Assembly (NCBI GenBank): GCA_003971905.1 | Contig: RSEE01000039.1 | Location: forward strand, 428,501-492,500 | Direction of reading: 5' to 3' | Length of the DNA stretch: 64,000 bases | Origin: Moniliella sp. 'wahieum' | Lineage: Eukaryota > Basidiomycota > Moniliellomycetes > Moniliellales > Moniliellaceae | Shown here: piece after piece, positions 35,122 through 46,189 of the stretch | Layout: the number at the start of each line of letters is the position of its first letter | How positions within the stretch are numbered: position 1 is the first letter of the stretch | Program-made: the position numbers and the translations under genes | The notes under the pieces: generated by a model | The model's database searches: none | Told to the model about the DNA's origin: nothing | The model's input: only the letters and a program-made list of their open reading frames with translations

Positions 35122-35399
35122 GATTAGCGATTAGCGATTAGCGATGATCATTATCGGATAACCTGATCTACTCTTCCGACGCAACCCAAATAGAAGCCGA
35201 GGGCCAGAGTCCCCGCAAAGTCAAATTTCAAAGACAGCGGCGACCGCCTCACAGCAATGTTCAAAACGAGGCCGGCGTGGTGTGTGGCGCATGTACGTAA
35301 GCCCCATTCCGCTGGCTTCGGCGCGCATACGCTGGGCTTCGGCGGCGGCCGCAACGCGTAGCTTTCTCGCTTCTTCCCACCCGCACCCCCACCTCCGCC

Positions 35400-37131
35400 A
35401 TGGCCCAGCTCTTCGCCAAGGACCCCCGCACCGCTGGCCTCTTCATCGGCGGCTCTCGCCTTTCTGGCGCTGAGATCCGGGACCAGAATGTTCTCGCCGC
35501 GCAGACGATCGCCAACATCGTCAAGACCAGCCTTGGCCCGTAGGCCTGGACAAGTACGTTTCCTTCCGCTTGGTGGCGCGCTGCCACCGATACTGACCCG
35601 TGTGGACAGGATGCTGGTGGACGATATTGGTGATGTCACCATTTCGAACGATGGCGCGACGATCCTGCAGCTGCTCGAAGTCAACCAGCCTGCCGGTCGC
35701 ATCCTGGTGGAGCTGGCCCAGCAACAGGACAAGGAGGTCGGGGACGGCACGACGTCGGTGGTGATTGTGGCTGCTGAGTTGCTGCGTCGGGCCAACGAGC
35801 TGGTCAAGGCCAAGGTTCACCCAACGACGATTATCACTGGATATCGCCTGGCCTGCAAAGAAGCCATCAAGTTCCTCCAGGACCAGCTTAGCACCAAGGT
35901 GGATGCACTGGGGAAGGAGTCGTTGATCAATGTGGCCAAGACAAGCATGTCATCCAAGATCATTGGCTCGGACGATGACTTTTTCGCCAAGCTGGCGGTT
36001 GACGCCATGCTGGCCGTCAAGACGATCAACCCGCGGGGAGATCAAGTACCCGGTCAAGGCTGTGAATGTGCTCAAGGCCCACGGAAAATCGGCGCGCGAG
36101 TCGCTCTTTGTTTCGGGCTACGCGCTGAACTGCACGGTGGCCTCGCAAGCGATGAAGAAACGCATCAAGGGGGCCAAGATTGCTTGCTTGGACATGAACC
36201 TCACCAAGCAGCGCATGCACATGGGCGTCCACATCACCATTGATGACCCGGACCAGTTGGAGAAGATCCGGGCGAGGGAGAGCGAGATTGCGCTAGAGCG
36301 TGTGCGCAAGATCCTGGCAGCGGGAGCGAATGTCGTGTTGACGACCAAGGGCATTGACGACTTGGTTCTCAAGGAGTTTGTCGAGGCCGGCGCGATGGGT
36401 GTTCGTCGGTGCCGGAAGGAAGACTTGCGTCGGATCGCCAAGGCAACGGGAGGGCAGCTGATCAGCTCCTTGGCCAACTTGGATGGGGAGGAGACGTACG
36501 AGGCCTCGTACCTGGTACTGCTGATGAGGTGGTACAAGAACGCATTTCGGATGACGAGCTTATCCTCGTCAAGGGCACCAAGACCGTGTCCAGCTCCTCC
36601 ATCGTTCTTCGTGGCGCGAACGACTATGCATTGGACGAGATGGAGCGGTCGCTGCATGACAGTTTGTCAGTTATCAAGCGTACGCTGGAGAGTGGTTCGG
36701 TCGTTCCCGGTGGTGGTGCGGTTGAGACGGCACTGAACATTTACCTCGAGAATTTTGCCACCACGCTGGGTAGCCGGGAGCAGCTGGCCATTGCCGAATT
36801 TGCCAATGCGCTCTTGGTCATTCCCAAGCAACTTGCGGTGAACGCTGCCAAGGACAGCACCGAGCTGGTGGCCAAGTTGCGGGCCTACCACAATGCGGCT
36901 CAGGTGGCAAGTGCAGGGGACCCCAAGAAGAACCTAAGGTTCTACGGTCTGGACCTGCTCAACGGTACAATCCGCGACAACCTCAAGGCGGGCGTACTGG
37001 AGCCCACGGTGTCCAAGGTGCGCTCGCTCAAGTCGGCCCTCGAGGCGGCGACGGGGCTTTTGCGGATCGACGATGCGATTACCGTGCAACCCGACGAGCC
37101 GATGGAGGACCCGCATGCCGGGCTCGAGTAA
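35400..37131 (+). CDS. CCT1: T-complex chaperonin subunit alpha (CCT1/TCP-1 alpha)
   Basis: A subunit of the cytosolic TRiC/CCT chaperonin that folds actin and tubulin. It starts at ATG 35400 ([15 protein letters not shown]). [18 protein letters not shown] is followed by a short intron (about 35552-35609) and [31 protein letters not shown] is the ATP-site signature. [20 protein letters not shown] and [17 protein letters not shown] mark the apical domain in the CCT1 version. [15 protein letters not shown] and [19 protein letters not shown] lie in the C-terminal equatorial part. It ends at TAA 37129-37131, about 550 residues, normal for the family. Single-base losses occur near 35538 (GPVGLDK), 36040 (RGEIKYP) and 36518 ([14 protein letters not shown]). 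Confidence 0.95.
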
Positions 37132-37566
37132 CCTTGTTGTTCTTTTTGCCGTGTACTTTTCCCGTGCGTCGCTTGATTCCATCCCCGGTCCCGATGTGGA
37201 GACGAGAGTGCAGTATACTTAGAGCGCATAGCCAAGTAATGATCGCAACGCAGCCTCCTGCGACAGAAAGAGGCAGGGGGTTGATGCATGATGGCGAATT
37301 GTGGCCTACCATCCAATAGGATCCGAGTGTGGTTCCAACTGTGACACGGTCAGCCAGAACCAGAACACACAGGAGACCAGGAGACAGCAACATTGAAATG
37401 AGCAGGCTGTGCGCCACATCCCAAGGGAGGCCAAGCAGCGGGCACGGGGCCAGTGTCGTCTGCGCTCCGCAGCCACCGGCACTTCAGGGCGCTAGCGGCC
37501 CGGCGGCAGAGACCCGTGTGACCCCCGTTGATGGCCGCCCCCCCCCACCACCATCCGTGCCCAGCC
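37132..37566. other. Intergenic between CCT1 and the Tubby-like gene
   Basis: 435 bp holding the CCT1 3' flank and the next promoter. No gene is seen. Confidence 0.45.
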
Positions 37567-39451
37567 ATGGCGCTCGACCCCAACCTCTACACTCTTGATC
37601 TCGTCCGCCGTGCCGAGGACCATACCGTGTGCGACTGGGTGTGTCTCTCCCCTTCCTGAACCGCTCACGTGGCGAGCCGGAGCGAGCCCAGCGCGCGCGC
37701 GCGCTGCGCTCGGCGCTAACCCCCCACCCCCCTCCTCTTCGCCTGTCCCGCAGGTGGAAGTCACGTCGCGCGTGCGTCCCAAGGCGCTGTACACGCGCGC
37801 ACGCGCAGCGCGCAGTGTCGAATACAGCACCGTTCTCTACCGCACTCTCTTTGGGCCGTCGGTGCCGCTGGCGAGCGTTGCGGGCCGTTCGGCAGGCTCC
37901 AAGAGCAAGACGGTGCAGCTGTACGACCCGATGGAGGAGGTGGAAATCAAAAAGCAAGGAATGACCCTCGCGTCCGAATGGAGATTTATCTACCCCCTCA
38001 CTGACGGCATGACTCTCAACTGGAAGCGGGAGAAGCTAATTGGCGGATCGGGCGCGGGACGTAACTCGTATACATGCTATGCTCTGCGCAGTCCAGATCC
38101 CAGCATTCCCCTGGCCTTGTACAAGTCGCTCACGGGCGGGACCGGAAAACGGTCGCTTATGATTTGCTCGTGGGCAACAAGAGTCTTCAGGGAGAGGGAC
38201 GGAGCGAGGGCCACTTGCAACTGAACGACTACAATATCCAACGCTTGGACCTCTACGTCCGAGGGCTTGAATACCTGCTGATCATGACCCTGTCTACCAT
38301 CCTCGATTCCGACTATGACGATACCTACAAAACGCCCGTTGACAATATTTACCTCTCCTTTACCCCGGCTGGAGTGGCGGCCCAACAACACGTACCCAAG
38401 AACAAGAGACAGGGTTCGGTGACCAAACCGGTACGTTGTCTCTCTTGTGCCCTGATCACTGGCTTACCTCCAACCGCAGTCCTCGCTGAACGAAGTGGCC
38501 ATCGAGGAGTGGGGCCTGGAGAGCGATTATGTCAAGCACTGTCTCTGGCTGTTGCGAGATGATGGTCCAGGTACAGCGGTGGGACCGGATGGACTGCAGA
38601 AGGGCCAAAACCTTACCTTTATTGTGCTTCGGGCCGAGGGAGAGCGTCATGTGCCCAAAGCGATTCAAATCGCCGCGGAGATCAAGCGTGGATTTTACAA
38701 GCTGCCGCAGCGCAAGAAGGGGACCCAGGAGGAAGAGTTGTTCCAGTACATTAAGGATACTGTCGAGCCAGCGGAGCCGGCACCTGCGCGGGTGGTGGAC
38801 GAGGATGCTCCAGGAGTCCGGCCGACGATCAAACTGAACGACCCCCCCGCCGAAGAGAGGGAAGAAGGCAGGAATCCGCTCAGCCGCCTGTACAAGGGCA
38901 AATCCAAAGAGCCCGAAAAGGAGTACCATTCGCCCGATGTGATCGTTATCTACCTTTCGAAGGAACGGATGCCGGAGCTGGATGCCACCGCTAGCTCTCT
39001 GCCTCGTCCTACCTGGGCCCCTGCATCGGCATCCAAGCCCCGTCCTACCTCGGGTGTGGTGCCTCCCCGTCCTACCTCAAGTGCGGTGCCTCCCCGTCCT
39101 ACCTCGAGTGTGGTGCCTCCCCGTCCTTCGGAGAAGGCGTCATCCAAGAGACCACTGACCCCTCCCTTACCCTGGAATACGCCTCCCCCCGGGGCCGCGT
39201 GGAATGGGGAGAAGGTCCCGCCTGGGTTCGTTTCCTCGGGCCATCCTGCGCCTGTGGGAATGGCAGAAATGGAGGGATTTGGTGTGCCAGAGGCACCACG
39301 GCCAACGAGTGCGGCCAATTCAGCTGCGTCAGACGGCAGGTCGGAAGGAACTTCGCATCCCTCAGGTCATGGGAAGGATCATAGTCGGATGGGCCGTCTC
39401 TTGGGTCGGGTCAAGCTCCGCGACCTCCCTCCACCCGGAAGTCGGAGTTGA
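37567..39451 (+). CDS. Tubby C-terminal-like fungal protein with Pro-rich tail
   Basis: A conserved fungal type without a known role. Exon 1 reads MALDPNLYTLDLVRRAEDH to about 37636, then an intron ends at GCAG near 37754. The core shows ASEWRFIYPLTDGMTLNWKR, SYTCYALRSPDPSIPLALYK, YNIQRLDLYVRGLEYLLIMT and LSTILDSDYDDTY. This order (W-x-F strand, YxCYxxRxPDPP, DYNxxRxD, RGLExxxxxxL) is typical of fungal proteins with a Tubby-like barrel. A second intron lies at about 38430-38479, followed by EEWGLESDYVKHCLWLLRDD. The C-terminal part has tandem RPTSSVVPP units (about 39040-39130) and a basic tail ending at 39451. A frame change is needed near 38140. Phospholipid binding is possible from the fold only. 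Confidence 0.6.
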
Positions 39452-39874
39452 GATGCTTGTTTGCTCCCTAATACTTTTTACACGAATGATTCTTTCTTTC
39501 GATCGAGATGGTATATAGGGCTTGTAACACGCGCTGGTAATGACTGAAGGCCCACGTGGAGGTGATGGCGTTGGGGTTCCACGTCCTTGATGACTCGGGG
39601 CTATGTGTGTGAGGGGCAAAAGATGCTAACAGACCACTTGTCTACCCTCAGCATCTCCTTTTTGTCAGCCTATATAGGGTGTAGTGAGTGTAGTCTATTA
39701 GGAGCCTTTGGCCATATGAATTGGATGCGGAGTTGAAAGGCGGAATGAGGTTTCTTCGGTCAATTCCACCCCTTCTTAGCCTGCCCCCAGCTCCAGACGC
39801 CCCGCATGACGTAGTAACTTGGCAAGGCGGCCCATCCATCTGGTCTTCCGACCCCACCGCCATCGCCTCTGTCC
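39452..39874. other. Intergenic, promoter of the TPR gene
   Basis: About 420 bp. A TATATAGG element lies near 39671-39678, about 200 bp before the start. No gene is seen. Confidence 0.4.
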
Positions 39875-40681
39875 ATGCAGCGTACTTTGACTTTACTATC
39901 GCGCTCGGCCATCGCCGTGGCGCGTCCGCCAATGCTCATGTCCATCTCGCGTGCCGTCGTGCTTCCACGTGCGCTGCCGACGCCTGCTAGGTTGCAGCAG
40001 CGTTACGCCACCACTCTCTCCAATTCGGAGGAGGACAAGGGTCGTGATCCGGCGGAGGCCAGGATTGTGCGTTTGCTTCGCCTGGGGTTTGAAGCGATGG
40101 ACTCGAACGACATTTCTGCTGCCAAAGACGCCTACTCGTCCATTCTGGCCATTGACGAGAAGAATGCAGATGCGCTGTACAACCTTGGTATTTGCCACTA
40201 CTCGCAACGCAACATGCCTGCCGCCATCACGCTCTGGGAAGATGCGATCGATGTGGCGCCCTCTTCGGATGCGCATATGAACCTGTCCAATGCATATGCC
40301 CTTTCGACACCGGCGCGACCGGACAAGGCCATTTACCACATCAAGCAGGCTGCTCGCCTGTCTCCGGAAGACCCCGAGATCCAGTACAACATGGGTGCGC
40401 TGCTTGAGGCGTGTGAGCAACTTTCAGAGGCTGCGGTTGCCTACAAGCGCGCCCTCGATGGTGGCGTGGAACGCGCAAGCCAGAATCTGCGCAATTGCAA
40501 TGCCAAGATCTTGGCCGCGCAACTGGGCAACCAGGGCAAAACGTCAACGTCAACGCCGACGCCGACGCCAGCGGACCAAGAAGGACGAGGAGAGGGGGCC
40601 ATCACGCGCAAGGCCGAGTCGATTGCCGACCAGCTGCACAAGGCCAACGCCGAGTTCGAGGCTCAAAAGGGCAACAAGTGA
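39875..40681 (+). CDS. Mitochondrial TPR protein
   Basis: An intact single-exon protein of 268 residues, one of few genes here with no frame break. The N-terminus (MQRTLTLLSRSAIAVARPP, then PARLQQRYATT) is Arg/Ser-rich and looks like a mitochondrial targeting sequence. Residues about 65-205 form at least four TPR-like units: LLRLGFEAMDSNDISAAKDA, NADALYNLGICHYSQRNMPA, DAHMNLSNAYALSTPARPDK and PEIQYNMGALLEACEQLSEA. The tail is charged and disordered with a (TP)n stretch. It is likely a scaffold or assembly factor in mitochondria; partners are not predictable. The start codon at 39875 gives the full targeting peptide. Confidence 0.85.
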   Translation: MQRTLTLLSRSAIAVARPPMLMSISRAVVLPRALPTPARLQQRYATTLSNSEEDKGRDPAEARIVRLLRLGFEAMDSNDISAAKDAYSSILAIDEKNADALYNLGICHYSQRNMPAAITLWEDAIDVAPSSDAHMNLSNAYALSTPARPDKAIYHIKQAARLSPEDPEIQYNMGALLEACEQLSEAAVAYKRALDGGVERASQNLRNCNAKILAAQLGNQGKTSTSTPTPTPADQEGRGEGAITRKAESIADQLHKANAEFEAQKGNK

Positions 40682-41944
40682 TCTGTCTCCGCCTGCTTGA
40701 GCGAGTGAGTGGCAGCTCCGAGACCCCAACTTGGAGCGCTCTCGTCTTGTGGCGCTACCCCATCCATTTGGCATCGCTGTCTATCACAGCCTGTGTCCTT
40801 TCCACACCGTCCTCTATTGACTCCCATCATCTGTATTCCTGACTACACCATCGTCCTTTCTCCAGTGCCAGTCCATGATTGGTAAACCTAAGGAAGTTAG
40901 TGACGCAGCCATTTTGTTGGTCAGCGTAGAGTGGCAAAAGGGGCAAGAGGGACTCGACCTTCCGTTCTGTTTAGAATTGGCTTGGCCCTTTGGTAGAATA
41001 TCAGAAAGGTTGGGACTGGGGTGCAATCTCGGGACGGTAGGGGGGACTATTGGACGACAGAGCAGCAGTAGTGTATAGTTCGTGTGCCATACCCCACCGC
41101 GTTGTGCGCGCCCACCTTTCTCTCCTTTCTCCTTGGCACAATCAGCGTCCTGTTTCCCACCACGACTCCGCGCCTTGCTTTCCTCTCAATTCAATTGCGT
41201 TGGTGGCTGACCTAGAGTCAGGCTCTCATCGACATCGCCGTGGTCGAGAATTACCTCTCCATCACTGGGATCCCAACTGGGTACAATATAAGACTGGTAA
41301 GAAGGCCCCAACGCTGACGGAAAGAGGTAGAAAGTTGAGGGCCCACGAGCATGTAACAGGTGAATGGGGGATGATTAATGACATGTCGAGAGCGGAGAGG
41401 CAGGCGTGAAGTTTTTTTGAGGGAGAGATAGCAGGCAGAAGACCGGAGCGAGAGACGAGCAGAGGAGCGAGGATGGATATAAGGCGTCGTAGCCCAGTGC
41501 CAGCGTAACAGAGTTTCTAATCGCCACGTTGCCCTGCAAAAGCTTCGGATAGTCGCTTGGAGCTTCCCTACTTGAAGTCAACCTGAGCAAAGATGTCCTC
41601 AGACTGTGCTCGTGGCTGTGATCTGAGTGGCGCTTAAATCATGAATTAATCATGCATCTCCATCCATCATCGAGATCAGCGATGCAGTACACGGCATGGG
41701 GCCAGTCTGGGCCATCGCCTGTGCACATCACTTCACTAGCCACTGCGGAACCCCGTCGACGGGTGGGTTAGTGCTTTTAGCGCTTGTGTGCAGTATAGTA
41801 TACCTTTCAAGCTTCAAGCTTCAAGCTTCAAGCTTCAAGCTTCAAGCTTCAAGCGCCAGGGTAGCCACAACGTATCGAGTCTGCTGAGTACGGCGTGAGT
41901 ACGCCACACGCCCCACCACCCCGACCACCACCACCACCACCACC
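40682..41944. other. Long intergenic region, no gene seen
   Basis: 1.26 kb with relatively low GC. No coherent coding frame was found. The right end carries a perfect seven-copy 7-bp repeat (41806-41854) and a CCACCA stretch before the next ATG. Confidence 0.5.
41806..41854. repeat. Perfect tandem repeat, TTCAAGC x 7
   Basis: Seven exact copies of a 7-bp unit (49 bp), with no mismatches. It ends about 90 bp before the ATG of the GPI-anchored protein gene. Each junction forms AAGCTT. Confidence 0.95.
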
Positions 41945-42570
41945 ATGCGTGTCGGATTCCTCGTCGTCTTCGCCGCCCTTGCCGCCTCGGCCCTTGGCGC
42001 AAATCCTATTGGTGGGGGCTCGAACCAGGCATCGTCCAACAACGCTCCCAGTAGCCAATCGAACAATCCCCAACCCAGCGGCTCCGCTTCTCCATCGGCC
42101 TCGCCCACTCCCTCGAACGGGGCTGCGTCTGCGTCTGCGTCTGCCTCGGCAACCCCAGCCCCCTCTTCATCAGGTTCTGTCTCTGCTTCGGGTTCTGCTC
42201 CAGCTTCTGGTTCCCTCTCGGGCGCCAAATCAGGCTCCGTCTCTGGATCCGTCTCTGGATCCGTCTCGGGCTCCGTCTCTGCCTCCTCCAGTGGGTATCT
42301 CTTCTTGATTTGACTGGTTTGGGTGGCGCTAACCGACCATCTTCAGATTCCTCCTCCTCTTCATCGTCTTATACCCCAAGTACCCTGGCCACCGCCTCGG
42401 ACTACTCAACAGGGCAGTTTGCCGGGACACAAGGTGCCCCCGCTCCCGGTGCGTCCAATGCGGGCCCAGGAGATGGCTACCATATCGGCTCGGCACCAGG
42501 CACGGCAGCGTCCCCCTTTTTGGCGGTTGCTATGGTCGCATTGGCTGGGGGGTACCTTGGTGTTTATTAG
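41945..42570 (+). CDS. Ser-rich GPI-anchored cell-surface protein
   Basis: A small secreted, probably wall- or membrane-anchored protein. The signal peptide is MRVGFLVVFAALAASALG. The mature part is dominated by Ser, Ala, Pro and Gly with SGSVSGSVSGSVSGS repeats, a likely target of O-mannosylation. A 56 bp intron at 42291-42346 (GTGGGT..TTCAG) joins SASS to NSSSSSSS. The C-terminus has a small-residue stretch, then the hydrophobic tail SPFLAVAMVALAGGYLGVY, as in GPI attachment signals. The stop is at 42570. No enzymatic domain is visible. It could be a wall mannoprotein or adhesin-like structural protein. Confidence 0.8.
42291..42346 (+). other. Intron in the GPI-protein gene
   Basis: 56 bp, GTGGGT donor and TTCAG acceptor. 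It keeps the Ser-rich frame open through to the GPI signal. Confidence 0.7.
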
Positions 42571-43379
42571 CCTACCGCGTTTGGGGGTTTCTCTCTCCTC
42601 GTGACATTTTTTCCCTTTGTACTCTTCTGTTTTGTTCATCTGCTGTGCCTTCCTCTGTGCGCGGTCTCAATGCGTTTTTCGAGGAGAGATGAATCCCACA
42701 CCTTACCCCAATCTCATACATTCTCTTCCATGCTCTTTCACCCTTGGGCCGCCCTCCATGAGAACTAGTGTGAACCTTGCCTCCCTTTTCCTTAGGAACG
42801 CCGTTGGTCAGTCGCACAGTCTCAATCAACTCTCCCCGCATCCCTCCCCATACGGCGGAAGCCATAAAAGGCCACAGGTGCCACAGTTTTGTTGATTTGC
42901 CATCCGCGTCTTCTCTTTTAGTGAATGTCTTTATCCATATCGTAGGGTTATGTACTCCCTGGTGGGTCTGTGTCAGTCCTGAGCCTCAGGACTGTCTCGG
43001 TACTGACGCGCTGACGGCTCGCAGTCACTAGTCAACGCCGCACACATAGCTCAGATCCCCCGACTCTCCGCGGTGTATCAGAGAGGGCTGATGCATGATG
43101 GGGGCTGTAATTGTGACCGCCCGGATGACACTGTCAGTACGGTGACTGCGCTCGTACTGCGCACAGATGTTTTAGGGCGGCAGGCCAGCGACTGGGGGGT
43201 TTTGATTGCTTTAAATTGGCTCTTAATTGGCTTCGTCTTTCTTGGCACATCGGTTTCCTACAGCCTACCAAAGGAACTCGGCGCCAATCCCACACTCTCC
43301 TTTGCCACCACCGTCTCACAGCACTTTGGGTTACTAAGCCCAACTGTTCTTCCAGCGACGTGGCGTCCGTCCCACCACT
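42571..43379. other. Intergenic, no gene seen
   Basis: About 810 bp, T-rich downstream of the GPI gene. No RNA or protein gene is supported. Confidence 0.4.
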
Positions 43380-45538
43380 ATGACGGGCAAGCGCAGGCAG
43401 ACCTGGGCCGCCCAGCGCCAGCCTCGGTCGTCGCCCAAGACAGTGCACACGTACCCTGGTGCGAATGGCCATGCGCGCGTCGAGTACGTGTTCACGGCTC
43501 CTGCTGGCACTCGTCCACTGACTGGCTCGATCCCAGACTGTTCACCCCGCCGCAGTCGGTGCCGACGTATATGGGGGGACAGAGGAACGGGGCCGAGGCG
43601 CGCTGCAGGGCCGAGTGGTGTATGCGCCCAAGAACGGGGAGAAAGTATCGCACATCACGGTCAAAGTCAAGTGTGTTGTCCTGATCCGGGTGCCGACCAA
43701 CAACGCCCAAGCATCCGGCCCCAGTGCCCTGTCAGGACGTAGTCCCGCCTTCGAAAAGGTGGCAGAGAAGGAACTCTCTCTGCTTCAGCTCGAGCACCTC
43801 GTCTATACCCCCAAGAAAGATCAGGAAGGCAAACCCTTCCATCCGGTTGCGGCCGTCAGTCATCTCCCTCACGCCGAGGTGCTCGACGATGGATCGGCCG
43901 CATTTGGATTTAAGGTGGAACTGCCTAGAAACGATAAGGAGGGTGTGCCTCTCCCTGCCTCCTTTGTCTTTGCGGCAACGGGGGATCTTGCCCACCCCCC
44001 CGTCGTCGACCGGAAGAATCGAGAAGGTACCTTTTCCGCTAAAGAAACGACCGCCCAGGCCTGACAAGCGATCCTGTCCCCGATCGGCACCACTGGGCCA
44101 GCGTCAAGTGGTACGCGAAAGTGACCATTGCTCATCCCGGGATCTTCCAGAAGAACAATCGGATCCTGATCCCGTTCCAGTTCCTCCCGCCTCCGCCGCA
44201 AGAAATGGAAACGTTGATGGCCAAACGCGCCAAGCTCGGAACCGAGTTGCGTCGGAACATCGCGTTTGCCCAGCTTTCGGAACCGATCTGGACCTGGCAC
44301 TCTGTCTCCATCGGTCCCGACCGCCCCGACCCCAAGAAACGGCGTGGCTTCTTTGCCTGGTTCAGCAAACCCAAGATGATCCCTTCGGCCATCACCCTGG
44401 AGATGCCGCCTCTCCCGGCCTCGTTCCCCATCCATGGCTCCATCCCTTTCACCATTGTGTCGGAACTCAAGCCAGGCGGGACGGGCAGGCGCCATTGGCA
44501 GTTGGGCTCTACCGAACGTTGACCTTGCTGCGCAAAAAGGACAGCCAAGCAACCGAGGAGAGTCTGCTGGCGCCTGCTCGGATCGCTGCTTCGCCCACTG
44601 TGGTCTCCGGACCGCACGGAACCAGGTACCGTTGGGACGGGGTGGTGGACCTGCCCGCTACAGCGGGGCCGACGCTCCAAACCAAGCTGCTCCGGTTGAG
44701 CTATTACCTAGGTGTCGTCCAGCTAGACGCCCCGCCTCGCGCTGTCAAGCCAAACAAACCGCCCCCCGCAACCACGCGTGCTTGCCTGGACCCAACCTCG
44801 TTGGCGCATACCATCCCCCTCAAGCTCTTCTGTCCCCCGCCTCGGACTGTGCCGGATGTCCGCACGGTGGCAGCACCTCGCTCGGCTCACCACCCGCCCC
44901 CTCGCCGCGTCACTCTCCCCATGCCCAAGAAGCCAGTTAAAGGCACAGCGCCCGCGCCAGCGCCAGCGCCAGCGGCACCGGAAAAATCACAGCCAACCGG
45001 GAGCCGTCCTGCCGTCGGGACAATCCCTTGTCAGACAGCACTGTCATCACCCCCCGCTTTGGAACCTGCGCCTACGCCTGCACCTGCACCTACGCCTGCA
45101 CCTGCGCCTGCGCCTGTACCTGTGCCTACGCCTGCACCTGCGCCTGCACCTGCGCCTGCACCTGCGCCTGCACCTGCTTCTGCTTCTCACATTCCTGCCG
45201 CGTCGGTTGCCGCTTCCGTTGACGAAGCAACCGAAGCTGCGCCTTTCTTTCCTTCTGAGAAACGACGAAGCACTGCGCCCTCAGCCACGGTAGCAAGCGA
45301 AAGAGCTTCATCGTCCTGGACGGGCACCGCTCCGGACGGCTCTCCCTTTGCCAGCACGGTTCCGCCCGCTCGTGCTGAACCGAGCAGGGAGCCCGTGGCG
45401 GACGAAGCGGTGTTGTACGCCTCGCTGCCTTCTACCGCGCCACTGGAACAGATGGAAGCGATGGAGGAGGACCTGGACTTGGACCTGCCGCCGTCGTATT
45501 TTGAGGCGATGGGCATCCGGGACGAAGACGATGGCTGA
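43380..45538 (+). CDS. Alpha-arrestin (ART-like) with C-terminal PPxY motif
   Basis: Likely an arrestin-related trafficking adaptor linking membrane cargo to an Rsp5-type ubiquitin ligase. The N-terminal half has arrestin-like strands: ARVEYVFTAPAGTRPLTGSI, LQGRVVYAPKNGEKVSHITV, SVKWYAKVTIAHPG then NRILIPFQFLPPPP. The C-terminal half shows FPIHGSIPFTIVSELKPGG, PLAVGLYRTLTLLRKK and KLLRLSYYLGVVQLDAPP. A long PAPAPTPAPA-type tract follows (about 44950-45180). Near the end is DLPPSYFEAMG, a PPxY motif (PPSY, about 45485-45498) next to an acidic stretch. The first exon start is unsure; 43380 is the earliest plausible ATG. Frame changes occur near 43545, 44065 and 44490. Arrestin identity rests on strand pattern and the PY motif. 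Confidence 0.6.
45060..45180 (+). repeat. Pro-Ala repeat (CCTGCGCCTGCA units)
   Basis: Imperfect 6-bp repeat encoding alternating Pro-Ala with Thr and Val variants, inside the arrestin-like protein tail. Confidence 0.85.
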
Positions 45539-46189
45539 GCTCAGCAGACGGCACGAGGCGCATGCGGTTGCCCGCGGACGCGACTGCACGCACCCCCATA
45601 TGTGGTCCCGCCGAGTGCATGGCCAGGCGCACAAGACGAGATAGCACAGCGGTCAGCCGATTGGGCTGGAAGGGGTTTGGAGTGGGCATTATAGGTGCGC
45701 CTGGGCCGATGTGGGGGTGGGGGGCTCATCTTTGTTGTAGTGGCGGGGAGGCAGCTGGCTGGGCGCTGGGGCGCTGCGGCGCTGAGGGAATCCAATCCAT
45801 CTGTCCGCGCTGGGACGCTGGGCCGTCGCACGCCTGACACCAATGACGCGGGCAGCACACTGCGCCTGCGCCTGCACGGCGTTGCTCAGTGGAGAGGCTG
45901 GTGGCTGGCGCAGTGCTGGGGTGCAGAGCTAGCACAGCACAGCACAGCACAGTGGGGTGATGCCATGCAGCAGCGCGGGCGCAGGTGACGTCATGCCGCG
46001 GAGGGCGCGGGGGCGGGGGCAGCCAGGCTGCGCACGGGGCAGGCAGCTGCAGGCGCATCCCGCGCATCCAGCACGCGCGACAGCGGTGTGGTGCCTGCCG
46101 TCCTGCTGGGCCTGCAAGGCCAGTGCAGCCGCTGATCCTGGCTCTGCTCCTCCACCACCTCCTCTCCTCTCCCTCCCCCCCCACTGGCC
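45539..46189. other. Intergenic, promoter of the PB1-retropepsin-like gene
   Basis: 650 bp, GC-rich, with a short CACAG repeat near 45935-45952. No gene is seen. Confidence 0.4.
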
